Below are positions 1-8,772 of a stretch of 64,000 nt of DNA, piece after piece; positions within the stretch are counted from its first letter, which is position 1; every line of letters begins with the position of its first letter. The notes beneath the pieces were generated by a model. That model saw only the letters and a list, made by a program, of their open reading frames with translations, was not told the origin of the DNA and did not search any database. Both the position numbers and the translations under genes were made by a program. Location: positions 62,001 to 126,000 of the forward strand of contig CAJUPN010000004.1 of NCBI GenBank assembly GCA_910588195.1, read 5' to 3'. The stretch is from an uncultured Bacilli bacterium (GTDB taxonomy: Bacteria; Bacillota_I; Bacilli_A; RF39; UBA660).

Positions 1-2782
1 CAACATTAGCTTCATCTAAAGCCGCTTCAACTTCATCTAAAATACAAAATGGTACTATTCTAATATTTAAAATACTAAATAAAAGTGCAATCGCAGTTAA
101 AGTCATTTCTCCACCCGAAAGTGTATTAATACTCTTTAAATTCTTCCCTGGTGGGTGTGCTGATATATCAACACCTGTTGTAAGCATATCTTCAGGGTCG
201 GTTAAAATCAATTCAGCATTACCTCCCCTAAATAACTTTTTAAATACTTTTCCAAACTCTTCATTTACTTTATTAAAAGTCTCTTCAAATCTTAGTTTCA
301 TCGTATTATCTAAATCATTAATAATTTCTAATAAATTAGCAATGGCTTTTTCTAAATCTGTTTTTTGTTCAACTAAGAAAGTATACCTTGTATTAATTCT
401 TTCATATTCTTGGATAGCTCCAACATTAACTTCTCCTAAATCACGAATATCTCGTCTTAAATGATTAACCTTAGTTCGAGCAACAGCCTCATCCATATCC
501 AAGCTATATTCATTAATAGCTTTTTCATAAGTCATTTGATATTCATCACTTAACTTAGCAAGTAAATTATCTAATTTAACATCCATTTTTCCAATATTAA
601 CTTCAATATCTCGAAGCTCATTTTGTCTTCTATTATATTCTGAATTATTCTTACGATTTATAGATTCTAATTCATTAATATTATTTACTAAATCATTTTT
701 ATCAGTCTTTTTAGAATTAAGTTTTAAATTTAACTCATCTCTTTTAGTAGTATATTTTAAATATAATTCTAACACTTCATCTAGTTCTTTATCAGTATTA
801 TTATTTAAAACATTATTAGTCCCTTTTAACTCTAGAGAACAGTTTTCTAAAGATTCTTCCAAAGACTTTTTATCAAATTCTTTTCTAGCAATTTGTTCTT
901 TTAAACTAGCAATTTCGCCTTGAATATTAAAAATCCTATTTTCTTCAATTTTTAAATCATCATCAATTTTATTAATATGTTCTTCTATTAATTTAATTTC
1001 ATTTGTAAGTATATCTCCATTTTTTATTAAAGACTCTAATTCAAACTTAGCATTAATAAGCCCTGTACTTGCTTTATTAATACCACCACTCATGGCACCA
1101 CCTGTATGAAGTAATTCGCCATCAAGAGTAATAATACGATAACGGTAATTCAGTTTCTTACCCAACTTATTCATTGTATCAATATTATCTACAATTAAAG
1201 TATTACCTAACTGATTTTTTATAATGGCATCATATAAAGGATTATACTTAACTAAAGATGAAGCGACATCTATAAAACCAGCTGTACTTTTACAAACACT
1301 TAAATCATCTTCCTGAACATTTCTTCCCTTTATAATACTAATTGGAAAAAAAGTTGCTCGACCAAGTTTATTATCTTTCAAATAATTTATAGCATTCTTC
1401 CCTGCTATTTCATCATCTACAACTATTACATTAGAATTAGCACCAAGAGCAATTTCTAGAGCTTTTACATACTTTTCTTCAGTATCAATTAATTTAACTA
1501 ATACATCATGAATACCAGACAGTCTTGGATTATTTAATACACTTTTTACTGCATAAGGTAGTTTAGCATCATTTTCAATATTCTCTTTCAAAACTTCAAT
1601 CTTATTTTTTATATTCAATAAATTTCTTGATTTTGTACTCAATTCCCCAGTTAAAGTTTCTTTTCTAATGCCTAGAACTCTATATTCTTCTCTTTGTTCA
1701 TCTAAATTCTTCGCTTTTTTCTCTAAAGTGTTTTTAATCTCTGAACTTTCTCCCTCTAAAGCTTTTATATCTTTTTTAAGTTCTATTTCTCTTTCTTTAA
1801 GTAAAAGAATATTACTTTCAAGTTTAGCATCACTAACCTCATACTTTTTACGTTCCATAATTACTTGTTTACGAGTTTGTGATGATGATATATTTTCATT
1901 CACTTTAATTAATTCTTCGTTTAAAGAACTTATTTCTTCATCTAACTTAATACTTTGTAACTTCAAATTTTCAAGTTTCGAACTTTCCTTAGTCCCCTCA
2001 CTATCATAATTTAAAATTTCAGAACGTAAAGCTTCTGCTTTTGCTTTTTCTTTAATATTCTCATTATTTATATTTTTTATATCAGTAGCAATAAGCGAAA
2101 CTTCAATATTTTCTAGCTCATCTTTTAATTCTAAATATTTTTTAGCATCTGATGCTTGCTTTCTTAAAGGATCAAGATTAACTTCAAGTTCATTAATTAC
2201 TAAATTAACTTTTTCCAAATTATCACTAGTATTATCTAATTTACGCATCGTCTCATCTTTGCGTTTTTTATATTTTAAAACTCCTGATGCTTCTTCTATT
2301 ATTAATCTTCTATCTAATGGTTTTCCTTTTAAAATTTCCATTATTTTACCTTGGGAGATAATTGAGAAAGAATCAGCATTTGCACCACTATCTAAAAATA
2401 AATCAGTTATATCTTTTTTTCGAACCTTAGCATTATTTATATAATACTGATTTTCTCCTGTTTTATAAACTTCTCTTTTGATTTCAACTTCATCAAAATC
2501 ACAAGCCAGGTAATGATCATGATTATCAAAAGTTAAAGATACCCAAGCACGAGTAAGAGGTGCACGCGAAGAAGAACCAGCAAATATTACATCACTCGAT
2601 TGTTCTCCTCCACGTATTTCTTTTAAACTTGATTCACCTAAAACCCATTTAACAGCATCAACAACATTTGATTTCCCAGAACCATTTGGTCCAACGATTC
2701 CTGTTATTCCTTCACCAACCATTATTTCAATCTTTTCTGCAAAAGATTTAAATCCGTGAGCCTTAATACTTAATAATTTCAT
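1..2782 (-). CDS. smc: Chromosome partition ATPase SMC, C-terminus cut by window edge
   Basis: Structural maintenance of chromosomes protein, the ATPase core of the condensin that compacts and segregates the nucleoid with ScpA and ScpB. The frame starts at ATG 2782 and stays open to base 1 (927 codons). Visible in order: N-terminal head with the Walker A motif GPNGSGKSNVVDAVKW close to residue 30, a long charged coiled coil, the hinge with GGAMSGGINKAST near residue 560, the returning coiled coil, then the LSGGE signature and Walker B FCILDEVEAALDEANV at the edge. Only a few dozen C-terminal residues lie outside. It follows rnc by 13 bases in the same direction, the usual rnc-smc order in Bacillota. 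No damage is seen; truncation is only the window limit. Confidence 0.97.
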   Translation of the reverse strand, partial: MKLLSIKAHGFKSFAEKIEIMVGEGITGIVGPNGSGKSNVVDAVKWVLGESSLKEIRGGEQSSDVIFAGSSSRAPLTRAWVSLTFDNHDHYLACDFDEVEIKREVYKTGENQYYINNAKVRKKDITDLFLDSGANADSFSIISQGKIMEILKGKPLDRRLIIEEASGVLKYKKRKDETMRKLDNTSDNLEKVNLVINELEVNLDPLRKQASDAKKYLELKDELENIEVSLIATDIKNINNENIKEKAKAEALRSEILNYDSEGTKESSKLENLKLQSIKLDEEISSLNEELIKVNENISSSQTRKQVIMERKKYEVSDAKLESNILLLKEREIELKKDIKALEGESSEIKNTLEKKAKNLDEQREEYRVLGIRKETLTGELSTKSRNLLNIKNKIEVLKENIENDAKLPYAVKSVLNNPRLSGIHDVLVKLIDTEEKYVKALEIALGANSNVIVVDDEIAGKNAINYLKDNKLGRATFFPISIIKGRNVQEDDLSVCKSTAGFIDVASSLVKYNPLYDAIIKNQLGNTLIVDNIDTMNKLGKKLNYRYRIITLDGELLHTGGAMSGGINKASTGLINAKFELESLIKNGDILTNEIKLIEEHINKIDDDLKIEENRIFNIQGEIASLKEQIARKEFDKKSLEESLENCSLELKGTNNVLNNNTDKELDEVLELYLKYTTKRDELNLKLNSKKTDKNDLVNNINELESINRKNNSEYNRRQNELRDIEVNIGKMDVKLDNLLAKLSDEYQMTYEKAINEYSLDMDEAVARTKVNHLRRDIRDLGEVNVGAIQEYERINTRYTFLVEQKTDLEKAIANLLEIINDLDNTMKLRFEETFNKVNEEFGKVFKKLFRGGNAELILTDPEDMLTTGVDISAHPPGKNLKSINTLSGGEMTLTAIALLFSILNIRIVPFCILDEVEAALDEANV

Positions 2783-2795
2783 ATATCCCACAACC

Positions 2796-3437
2796 TTACG
2801 CTATTTTACTAATTGCATTCGCAGCAGCATTCTGTTCTGCTTCTTTTTTCGACTTTCCTTCACCAGTCCCAAACTTAATACCATCAACAATTACATCAAC
2901 AGTAAATCTCTTATCATGAGCTGGTCCTGTCTCAGAAACAACAACATATTCTAACGTCTTTTTTTCCATTTGAACCATTTCCTGTAAATAAGATTTATTA
3001 TCATGAATAAACAAAACATTATCTGTAATGTATGGAACAATAATATCTAAAGCATACTTTTTTGCTACTGAAAATCCATGTTCTAAAAATATCACAGCAA
3101 GAACACTTTCAAAACAATCCGCAACAATTGAAGGTGTATCCACAGAAACTCCATTACCAACACGAATATTTTCTGTTAAACCAATTTTATTACTGTATTC
3201 GTAAAGAGCATTTTCACAAACATAACTAGCACGTACTTTAGACATATCCCCTTCTTTAAAATTAGAACGTAAATAAAAATACTCGCTAGTTGCTAGTTCT
3301 AAAACAGCATCACCTAAAAATTCTAATCTCTCATAACTGTCAACATTTTCTTCATTAGCATATGATGAATGAGTCAAAGCTGTTTTCAATAACTCTTCAT
3401 TTTTTATAATAATACCACGGTTAGTCAAAAAGTCCAT
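2796..3437 (-). CDS. rnc: Ribonuclease III
   Basis: Endoribonuclease that cuts double-stranded RNA, processes rRNA precursors and degrades sense-antisense pairs. I start it at ATG 3437, giving 213 residues beginning MDFLTNRG, because GGTGAT lies just upstream; an in-frame ATG at 3461 has no ribosome site. The RNase III signature ERLEFLGDAVLEL lies near residue 36 and the second acidic cluster (DCFESVLAVIFLEHG) near 105. A C-terminal dsRNA-binding domain ends GEGKSKKEAEQNAAANAISK. Length is normal for the family. It sits directly upstream of smc. It is the natural candidate to process the toxin-antitoxin RNA duplexes found elsewhere in this window, which is an inference. Confidence 0.96.
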   Translation of the reverse strand: MDFLTNRGIIIKNEELLKTALTHSSYANEENVDSYERLEFLGDAVLELATSEYFYLRSNFKEGDMSKVRASYVCENALYEYSNKIGLTENIRVGNGVSVDTPSIVADCFESVLAVIFLEHGFSVAKKYALDIIVPYITDNVLFIHDNKSYLQEMVQMEKKTLEYVVVSETGPAHDKRFTVDVIVDGIKFGTGEGKSKKEAEQNAAANAISKIA

Positions 3438-3488
3438 ATTATCACCAATATTATTATACATAAAACTTCATCTTTAATCTAGTTATAA

Positions 3489-3517
3489 TTTACAAAAAGT
3501 ATATATTTTGGTATATT
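3489..3517 (+). promoter_or_regulatory. Sigma-A promoter of the TroA-like lipoprotein gene
   Basis: -35 TTTACA at 3489-3494 and -10 TATATT at 3512-3517 with 17 bases between. An AAAGGAG ribosome site follows at 3531-3537, seven bases before the start codon at 3545. Confidence 0.7.
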
Positions 3518-3544
3518 TGAATTATATATAAAAGGAGAATATTT

Positions 3545-4408
3545 ATGAAAAAAATTAAAATTTTAACTATAGCTTTATTATCTGTATTTCTTTTAACAGG
3601 ATGCTTTAAAAGAGATAATTTAGATGACATAACTATTTATACTACGACATACCCAATTGAATATTTAACAAAGTATATTTATGGTTATAACTCTAATGTT
3701 TTATCTATTTATCCCAAAGGAACTAACCCAAGAGAATATACTTTGACAGATAAAAAAATTAAAGAATATGCAAACTCTGATATGCTAATTTATAATGGTG
3801 AAACAAAAGAAAAAAATATTGCCGCTTCTTTTATGAACAAAAATAAACATTTAAAAATAATTGATGTTTCTAAAGGTTTAACTGTAAAAAGAGATGAAGA
3901 AGAATTATGGTTATGTCCATCAAACTATTTAATGTTAGCTCAAAATATAAAAAACGAACTTCTTGAATATACATCATCAACTTTATTAAAACAAGAAATT
4001 AACGATAATTATGATAAATTAAAACTTATTATTTCTTCTTACGATGCTGAACTTAAAGTTATTGCTGAAAGCTCTTCTAATCCAACAATTGTTGCTGCTA
4101 ATGATGTATTTAAATTTTTAGAAAAATATGGATTCAAAGTACTTTCAATCGAAGAAAATGATTTAGCTAATCCAGCTGAATTAAATGAAGCTAAAAACAA
4201 TATAAAAAATAAACTCAACTCATACATATTCATCTTAAATACAGATACAATTAATGACTTAACTAAAAGTTTAGAAAATGAAGGTGCTATTATTGCTAAT
4301 GTTCAATCAATGATTAATTTAACAGATGAAGAATATAAAGATGGTTACGACTATGAACAAATGATGGATACATTCATCGAAACAATAAAAACAGAGGTAT
4401 ACAACTAA
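3545..4408 (+). CDS. TroA/ZnuA-fold substrate-binding lipoprotein lacking canonical metal ligands
   Basis: Lipoprotein with a signal peptide and lipobox LLTGC (Cys20). The body follows the cluster A-1 (TroA/ZnuA/PsaA) binding-protein layout: TTYPIEYLTKYI, then NPREYTLTDKKIKEYANSDM with LIYNG, WLCPSNYLMLAQNI, and a C-terminal DYEQMMDTFIETIK. In the family the metal is held by His in DPHxYE, His in DPHxW, an Asp/Glu/His in the second lobe and a late Asp. Here these positions read NPREY (Arg), EEELW (Glu), AND (Asn) and QSM, so all four ligands appear replaced. No permease or ATPase gene is next to it. It is probably an envelope protein that has lost metal transport, or that binds something else. 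The DHH gene starts two bases after its stop. Confidence 0.8.
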   Translation: MKKIKILTIALLSVFLLTGCFKRDNLDDITIYTTTYPIEYLTKYIYGYNSNVLSIYPKGTNPREYTLTDKKIKEYANSDMLIYNGETKEKNIAASFMNKNKHLKIIDVSKGLTVKRDEEELWLCPSNYLMLAQNIKNELLEYTSSTLLKQEINDNYDKLKLIISSYDAELKVIAESSSNPTIVAANDVFKFLEKYGFKVLSIEENDLANPAELNEAKNNIKNKLNSYIFILNTDTINDLTKSLENEGAIIANVQSMINLTDEEYKDGYDYEQMMDTFIETIKTEVYN

Positions 4409-4409
4409 T

Positions 4410-5333
4410 ATGAAAGATTTACTTATAACACACACTGACTTAGATGGTATTTCACCAATAATTTTAATGAACTTAACTAAACGAAAATTTGATTTTAAAT
4501 CAATTGAAATTAACGAAATAGAAAGTACTTTTATAGAGTTATTTAAAACTGATTTAAAAGTTTATGAACATATTTATATTGTTGATCTAACAATTCCTGA
4601 AACTGTTTATGAAACATTAAAAGAATTAAACAATGTCCTAGTTTTTGATCATCATGAAACACATTTATACGCAAATAAATTTGATTTTGTAACTGTTAAG
4701 ATAAAAGAATTTGATCGTCCAACATGTGGAACTGAACTATTCTATAATTATCTAAAGGAAATTTATAAAAACCTAGATACACCAATGATAAGAGATTATG
4801 TGGATTTAGTTAGACAAATCGATACATGGGATTTCACAGATATTGAAATGGCTAAAAACATTGGCTCCTTACCTATCATTTATGGAAAAAAAGAATATAT
4901 CAAGTTACTTAGTAAACGCTTAACCAAAAATAAAGAAAAATTTGAACTAACAGCATTTGAAAAAAGATATTTAAAAATTAAAAAAGAAGAAGAAAAGAAT
5001 TTCATTGAAAACAAAAATAAACAACTAATGAAATACAAAATAGCTGGAAGAAAATGTGGGATTGTATTTGCTGGAAATTGTAACAAAAGTGAGTTAGGAA
5101 ATGTCTTAGCTACAAATAACCCAGATATAGATTTAATAGTAATTATAGACACAACAAAAGCTGTTTCTTACAGAACAACTCGTGATGATGTTGAATGTAA
5201 TAAATTCGCCGAATTATTTGGTGGTGGTGGACATCAAAAAGCTAGTGGCTCAGGTTTTACTGACGAAATGCGTGAAGAAATTATAAAAAATTATTTTAAA
5301 GATGTAAAAAGACTAGAAGATAACAAAAACTAG
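4410..5333 (+). CDS. DHH-family phosphoesterase (NrnA/oligoribonuclease-like)
   Basis: Predicted Mn-dependent phosphodiesterase of the DHH/DHHA1 superfamily, which hydrolyses short oligonucleotides, pAp or cyclic dinucleotides. The metal-binding motifs are visible: THTDLDG near residue 8, the DHH triad in VFDHHETH near residue 80, and the DHHA1 glycine-rich motif GGGGHQKASGSGF near residue 272. At 307 residues it is the size of NrnA proteins, with no extra PAS or GGDEF part as in GdpP. It starts immediately after the lipoprotein gene and shares its promoter, and ends inside a Rho-independent terminator. The exact substrate cannot be told. Confidence 0.88.
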   Translation: MKDLLITHTDLDGISPIILMNLTKRKFDFKSIEINEIESTFIELFKTDLKVYEHIYIVDLTIPETVYETLKELNNVLVFDHHETHLYANKFDFVTVKIKEFDRPTCGTELFYNYLKEIYKNLDTPMIRDYVDLVRQIDTWDFTDIEMAKNIGSLPIIYGKKEYIKLLSKRLTKNKEKFELTAFEKRYLKIKKEEEKNFIENKNKQLMKYKIAGRKCGIVFAGNCNKSELGNVLATNNPDIDLIVIIDTTKAVSYRTTRDDVECNKFAELFGGGGHQKASGSGFTDEMREEIIKNYFKDVKRLEDNKN

Positions 5334-5345
5334 TCTTTTTTTATT
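5306..5345 (+). terminator. Rho-independent terminator of the lipoprotein-DHH operon
   Basis: AAAAAGACTAG at 5306-5316 pairs with CTAGTCTTTTT at 5330-5340 and is followed by more T. The stop codon of the DHH gene lies inside the hairpin. Confidence 0.85.
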
Positions 5346-5372
5346 GACACTATCCCCCTCTTAAAGTATAAT
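5344..5372 (+). promoter_or_regulatory. Consensus sigma-A promoter of tRNA-Ser
   Basis: Perfect TTGACA at 5344-5349 and perfect TATAAT at 5367-5372 with 17 bases between, 15 bases before the tRNA. The -35 box follows the preceding terminator directly. Confidence 0.9.
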
Positions 5373-5387
5373 TTATATATCGGGCTT

Positions 5388-5478
5388 GGAGTAGTACTCA
5401 AGAGGCTGAAGAGGCTCCCCTGCTAAGGGAGTAGGTCGGGTAACTGGCGCGAGGGTTCAAATCCCTCCTGCTCCGCCA
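5388..5478 (+). tRNA. tRNA-Ser (anticodon GCU)
   Basis: Class II tRNA of 91 bases with encoded CCA. The acceptor stem is GGAGTAG with CTGCTCC, discriminator G. The anticodon loop carries GCT. A long variable arm follows (GGTCGGGTAACTGGC region), as in serine tRNAs. The T arm is GAGGGTTCAAATCCCTC. Confidence 0.97.
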
Positions 5479-5488
5479 TTAAAAAATC

Positions 5489-5515
5489 AACTCTATTTTA
5501 CAGAGTTTTTTTTCA
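5489..5515 (+). terminator. Terminator after tRNA-Ser
   Basis: AACTCT at 5489-5494 pairs with AGAGTT at 5502-5507 and runs into eight T, 11 bases after the tRNA CCA. Confidence 0.75.
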
Positions 5516-5561
5516 TTATAAAGAATTATATCAATACAATATAATATTACTTACAACATAT

Positions 5562-5593
5562 AAAAAAGGTTTCACTACATGAAACCTTTTTTT
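5562..5593. terminator. Bidirectional terminator
   Basis: AAAAAAGGTTTC at 5562-5574 pairs with GAAACCTTTTTTT at 5581-5593. It can end transcription of the minus-strand membrane protein gene whose stop is at 5597, and any read-through from tRNA-Ser. Confidence 0.8.
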
Positions 5594-5596
5594 ATT

Positions 5597-6679
5597 TTAT
5601 ATATCAAACTTCTCTTCCCATTCTAAAGTTAATTTATCCTTCACCAATTTTTTAATATGATTTTGACGATGCGCTTCTGCAGCCACAAACATTCCTTTAT
5701 CATCTCTAGTTGACTTAATCGGAAGAATATTTTTATATGAATCTTTTTGAACTAAAAACTCTCCATCTGCCAAAATAGTTATACTATTTTCTCGACCTAA
5801 TTTAAGCAAATAGTAAGTTAAAAGAGAATAAAAAATTGCTCCAGCTATTATAACAGCTTCTACACCAATTATACGCTTTAGATAATCCCAATAATTTTCT
5901 ATAACACTTATCTCTCCACTTTTAGCAAATTCAGCGATAGTTATAATAGTTTTTGTTTTTTCTTGTTCTAATAATTTTTTTATAGACTTTTTCACATCTT
6001 TATCTAAATCAGAATCTGCCTCTAAATATTCCAATATATCTTCAACAATTTCTTGATATTTATTTTCAATTTCTGAAACCTCTACATCATCAAAAATTGA
6101 AGAATTACAATCAAAAAAGTTATCATCTATGGAGGAAACAACAGACATTTTCCCAACATCATCCACACCAACTGTTACAATAACATTATGCGTATTATTT
6201 TTCACTTGATATTGGATTACTGTATCAGTACTTTCCCTTTTAATAACACTAGAATCATCTTCCATTAAATCGTACTCAGTAACAATATATTTGCTAGTAT
6301 CATTATCTTTAACCATCTTTCCATCACTAATCATAGTTGTCTCTAATGAATAAGTTGGAACTACATCTTGCTTTCTTGATTGCTTTAATACAAAGCCATT
6401 AGCTACCAAAATAGCAATTGTCGGAACACCATAGATAAAAAAGAATTTCAAATTTCTCTTTCTTCTTCTCCTCTTTAATAATCTTAAATTTCTATCAAAA
6501 CGATCAACACAAGCATCTTTTAAATATCTTAAATCAGCATCACGATTTCTGTGATATGGAAAATTAGTTTCTGGATCATCATTACTATCCAATTTAAACT
6601 CAAATTTATTTTCATGTGAAAAATAAATTTCTTCATAAACGTTCTTTCTATATTTTCTATAATTTCTAAATTCTCCCAT
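5597..6679 (-). CDS. Unrecognised two-helix membrane protein
   Basis: I do not recognise this 360-residue protein. The N-terminal 75 residues are charged and rich in Arg, Tyr and Asp, ending in KRRRRKRN, so they are probably cytoplasmic. A membrane helix follows (FFFIYGVPTIAILVANGFVL, about 79-98), then an acidic outer domain of some 170 residues, a second helix near 285-305 (AVIIAGAIFYSLLTYYLL) and a basic C-terminal tail. Both ends are therefore predicted inside. The ribosome site AGAGGTG precedes the ATG. It has its own promoter (TTGAAT / TATACT, 17 bases apart) and its own terminator, so it is a single-gene unit beside the arylsulfotransferase operon. Confidence 0.75.
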   Translation of the reverse strand: MGEFRNYRKYRKNVYEEIYFSHENKFEFKLDSNDDPETNFPYHRNRDADLRYLKDACVDRFDRNLRLLKRRRRKRNLKFFFIYGVPTIAILVANGFVLKQSRKQDVVPTYSLETTMISDGKMVKDNDTSKYIVTEYDLMEDDSSVIKRESTDTVIQYQVKNNTHNVIVTVGVDDVGKMSVVSSIDDNFFDCNSSIFDDVEVSEIENKYQEIVEDILEYLEADSDLDKDVKKSIKKLLEQEKTKTIITIAEFAKSGEISVIENYWDYLKRIIGVEAVIIAGAIFYSLLTYYLLKLGRENSITILADGEFLVQKDSYKNILPIKSTRDDKGMFVAAEAHRQNHIKKLVKDKLTLEWEEKFDI

Positions 6680-6695
6680 AAGTCACCTCTGAATT

Positions 6696-6724
6696 AGTAT
6701 ATAAAAATAAAGAAAAAAATTCAA
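6696..6724 (-). promoter_or_regulatory. Sigma-A promoter for the 5597-6679 gene
   Basis: On the minus strand TTGAAT at 6724-6719 and TATACT at 6701-6696, 17 bases apart, 17 bases before the start codon. Confidence 0.65.
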
Positions 6725-6725
6725 C

Positions 6726-6753
6726 AAAAAAGGACTTAAATTAAGTCCTTTTA
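6726..6753 (-). terminator. Terminator of the arylsulfotransferase-prepilin operon
   Basis: AAAAAGGACTTAA and TTAAGTCCTTTT form a strong hairpin with T tracts on both sides, just after the sulfotransferase stop codon. It is likely bidirectional. Confidence 0.8.
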
Positions 6754-8754
6754 AACTTCAACATGCTTTCTAGTATTATATATAGAATCATCTAAATTAA
6801 TATAAATATAATACCTACCTTTTGGTAATTGAGTTAGATTTATTACATCATAAAAGTCTTTTCCTTTTTCTTTCACGACATATCTATAAGCTATCCCCTT
6901 AGGAGAAATTAACGTTACTTTTAACTCAGCTGAATCAAGAAGCAATCCTTGAAATGACATTCTACCATTTAAAATAAAGAAATCAATCGGATTACTAACA
7001 TTTTCTTTATAAGCTAAAGCTTCACTTTCGCTCAATTTTTCATAATTACTAGTTTTTATATTCGATTTATAACTAGCATGATCATCAAAATTATAATTAC
7101 TATTAATTGACTTAATTTCGTGATCAACACTTACTGCTTCCAAATTATATATTGGAGCCTTAATAACTTCAAACTTTGACTCATCAATTCTAATTTCAGC
7201 TAAAACATTATTATCATCATCTAATTCAATTATATAAGCATCATACTTATCATTAGTAAACTGTGTACAAGCAGGATTATCAAGTTGACTTGGATCACTA
7301 AAATGCCATCCCGAATTAAATACTTTGTGCCCATCCTTTGTATAATTAAAACTACTTAAAGCATAAGAGAAATACTTCTCTCCACCAAATTTATAATCAA
7401 CAGTGGCAGTTTTATTTGTTCTATCAATATTATAAATCATACCATAACTTTGAAGACCTTTTAAATTAGAACAAGGATTTGCTTTTTCTCTATAAGAATT
7501 ATACCCATTATTAAATATTGAAACTTTACCATCATTTAAAACAGTTATAGAATGTTGACCAGCAGGATAAATAAAATCCCCACTCCCCTTAACTAAGTAA
7601 GGCCTAAATTTACTTGACCAAAATCTTTCCTCGCCTAATATCCACTTTAATTCTTTTGTATTATAATCAATTGCTACAACAGAATTTCTATTACGCATCG
7701 AAACTAATAATTCGTTTCGTTCTTCATCTAAGAAAACTGAATTTATAAATCCCCATGTTATCTCATTTTCTTGAATAACACTTGGATCAATATTCTTAAT
7801 AATTTCGGAATAATTAAAAGATTTTAAAATCTCTCCAGTTTCTCTGTCAATCTCATGAATTACGTCACAAAAATAATCCGAGTTAACATCTCCACTAGTT
7901 ATAAGTAAGTTTCCATCTTTTTTTTCGTATCCGTCATGATGATAACCACCATCAATTTCATATTGTTTATGAACGAATCCTAACATATCAACTTCAATAA
8001 CTCCACCAGTTGAAACAGCATTAGGTCCTTTAGTAACATCAGAAAGAAGTAAATGTCCATTTTGTAACATTACCATTCCTTTAGAATAATCTTCACTTAA
8101 AAACCATCTAACTTCACCATAATTATCAATAGCAAGAGAAGCTGTTCCTAAAGCTGTAGTACCAAAGTAAAATTCACCATTAGAATTTCCAATATTATTT
8201 GTTATAACTTCAATATCCCCATGGCGAGTAGATCCGTCAATCTTAACTTTAACAGTACTACTTTTTCCACTTTCCGTTTTAATAAGAACTGTATTTTCAT
8301 AATTTCCATATAAGCCATATAAAGGGATATAATGATCTTTTGAAGCTTCAAATTCTTGCACCAAATCGTCATCATGTTTTCCTTTTATCGTAATTGTTAT
8401 CTTCTCTTTTTTATCAGTCTTAAATAACATTAAAGCAGTTTGAGGACTAATTAAATAAGGATTTACAACAATATAAGGATTTTTTATATCATACTTACCC
8501 TTCTTATATGTTTCCAATATATTTTTAGTAATATCATCTTGATCACCAAATATATCAAAATCATCAATAAGTGTCGAAGATTCCTCAACTAAAAACGAAA
8601 AATTCTCATTAATAGGTTCCTCAGTTGGACTTTTAACACCTATTAAATTCTTAGCACCAAACATAGCAATTATAGTAACTGCTATAATTAAGGCAAAGGC
8701 AAGAGTTATAATTCCTGCCTTTTGTTTTTTATTTAATCTTTTTTCCTTTTTCAT
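6751..8754 (-). CDS. Membrane-anchored arylsulfotransferase (AssT family)
   Basis: Predicted PAPS-independent aryl-sulfate sulfotransferase, which moves sulfate between phenolic compounds outside the cell. At 667 residues it has an N-terminal membrane helix (about 13-35: GIITLAFALIIAVTIIAMFG), then a small beta domain, the six-bladed propeller and a C-terminal extension. Family landmarks are visible: DNYGEVRWFL, YHHDG, SMRNRNS and GQHS. By comparison with E. coli AssT these supply two His, an Arg and the His that forms the sulfohistidine intermediate. The propeller repeats read as GxVxW and IDxxTGE segments. The last 90 residues look like an Ig-like domain. It is 18 bases downstream of the prepilin-like gene and shares its promoter. 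The natural substrate is unknown. Confidence 0.85.
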   Translation of the reverse strand: MKKEKRLNKKQKAGIITLAFALIIAVTIIAMFGAKNLIGVKSPTEEPINENFSFLVEESSTLIDDFDIFGDQDDITKNILETYKKGKYDIKNPYIVVNPYLISPQTALMLFKTDKKEKITITIKGKHDDDLVQEFEASKDHYIPLYGLYGNYENTVLIKTESGKSSTVKVKIDGSTRHGDIEVITNNIGNSNGEFYFGTTALGTASLAIDNYGEVRWFLSEDYSKGMVMLQNGHLLLSDVTKGPNAVSTGGVIEVDMLGFVHKQYEIDGGYHHDGYEKKDGNLLITSGDVNSDYFCDVIHEIDRETGEILKSFNYSEIIKNIDPSVIQENEITWGFINSVFLDEERNELLVSMRNRNSVVAIDYNTKELKWILGEERFWSSKFRPYLVKGSGDFIYPAGQHSITVLNDGKVSIFNNGYNSYREKANPCSNLKGLQSYGMIYNIDRTNKTATVDYKFGGEKYFSYALSSFNYTKDGHKVFNSGWHFSDPSQLDNPACTQFTNDKYDAYIIELDDDNNVLAEIRIDESKFEVIKAPIYNLEAVSVDHEIKSINSNYNFDDHASYKSNIKTSNYEKLSESEALAYKENVSNPIDFFILNGRMSFQGLLLDSAELKVTLISPKGIAYRYVVKEKGKDFYDVINLTQLPKGRYYIYINLDDSIYNTRKHVEV

Positions 8755-8772
8755 CTCATTATCCCCTTTTTA

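Noticed and set aside
1668..2444. Plus-strand frames inside smc
   Set aside because: Antisense to a long, clearly coding smc frame, with Ser/Leu-rich composition from reversed Lys/Glu codons.
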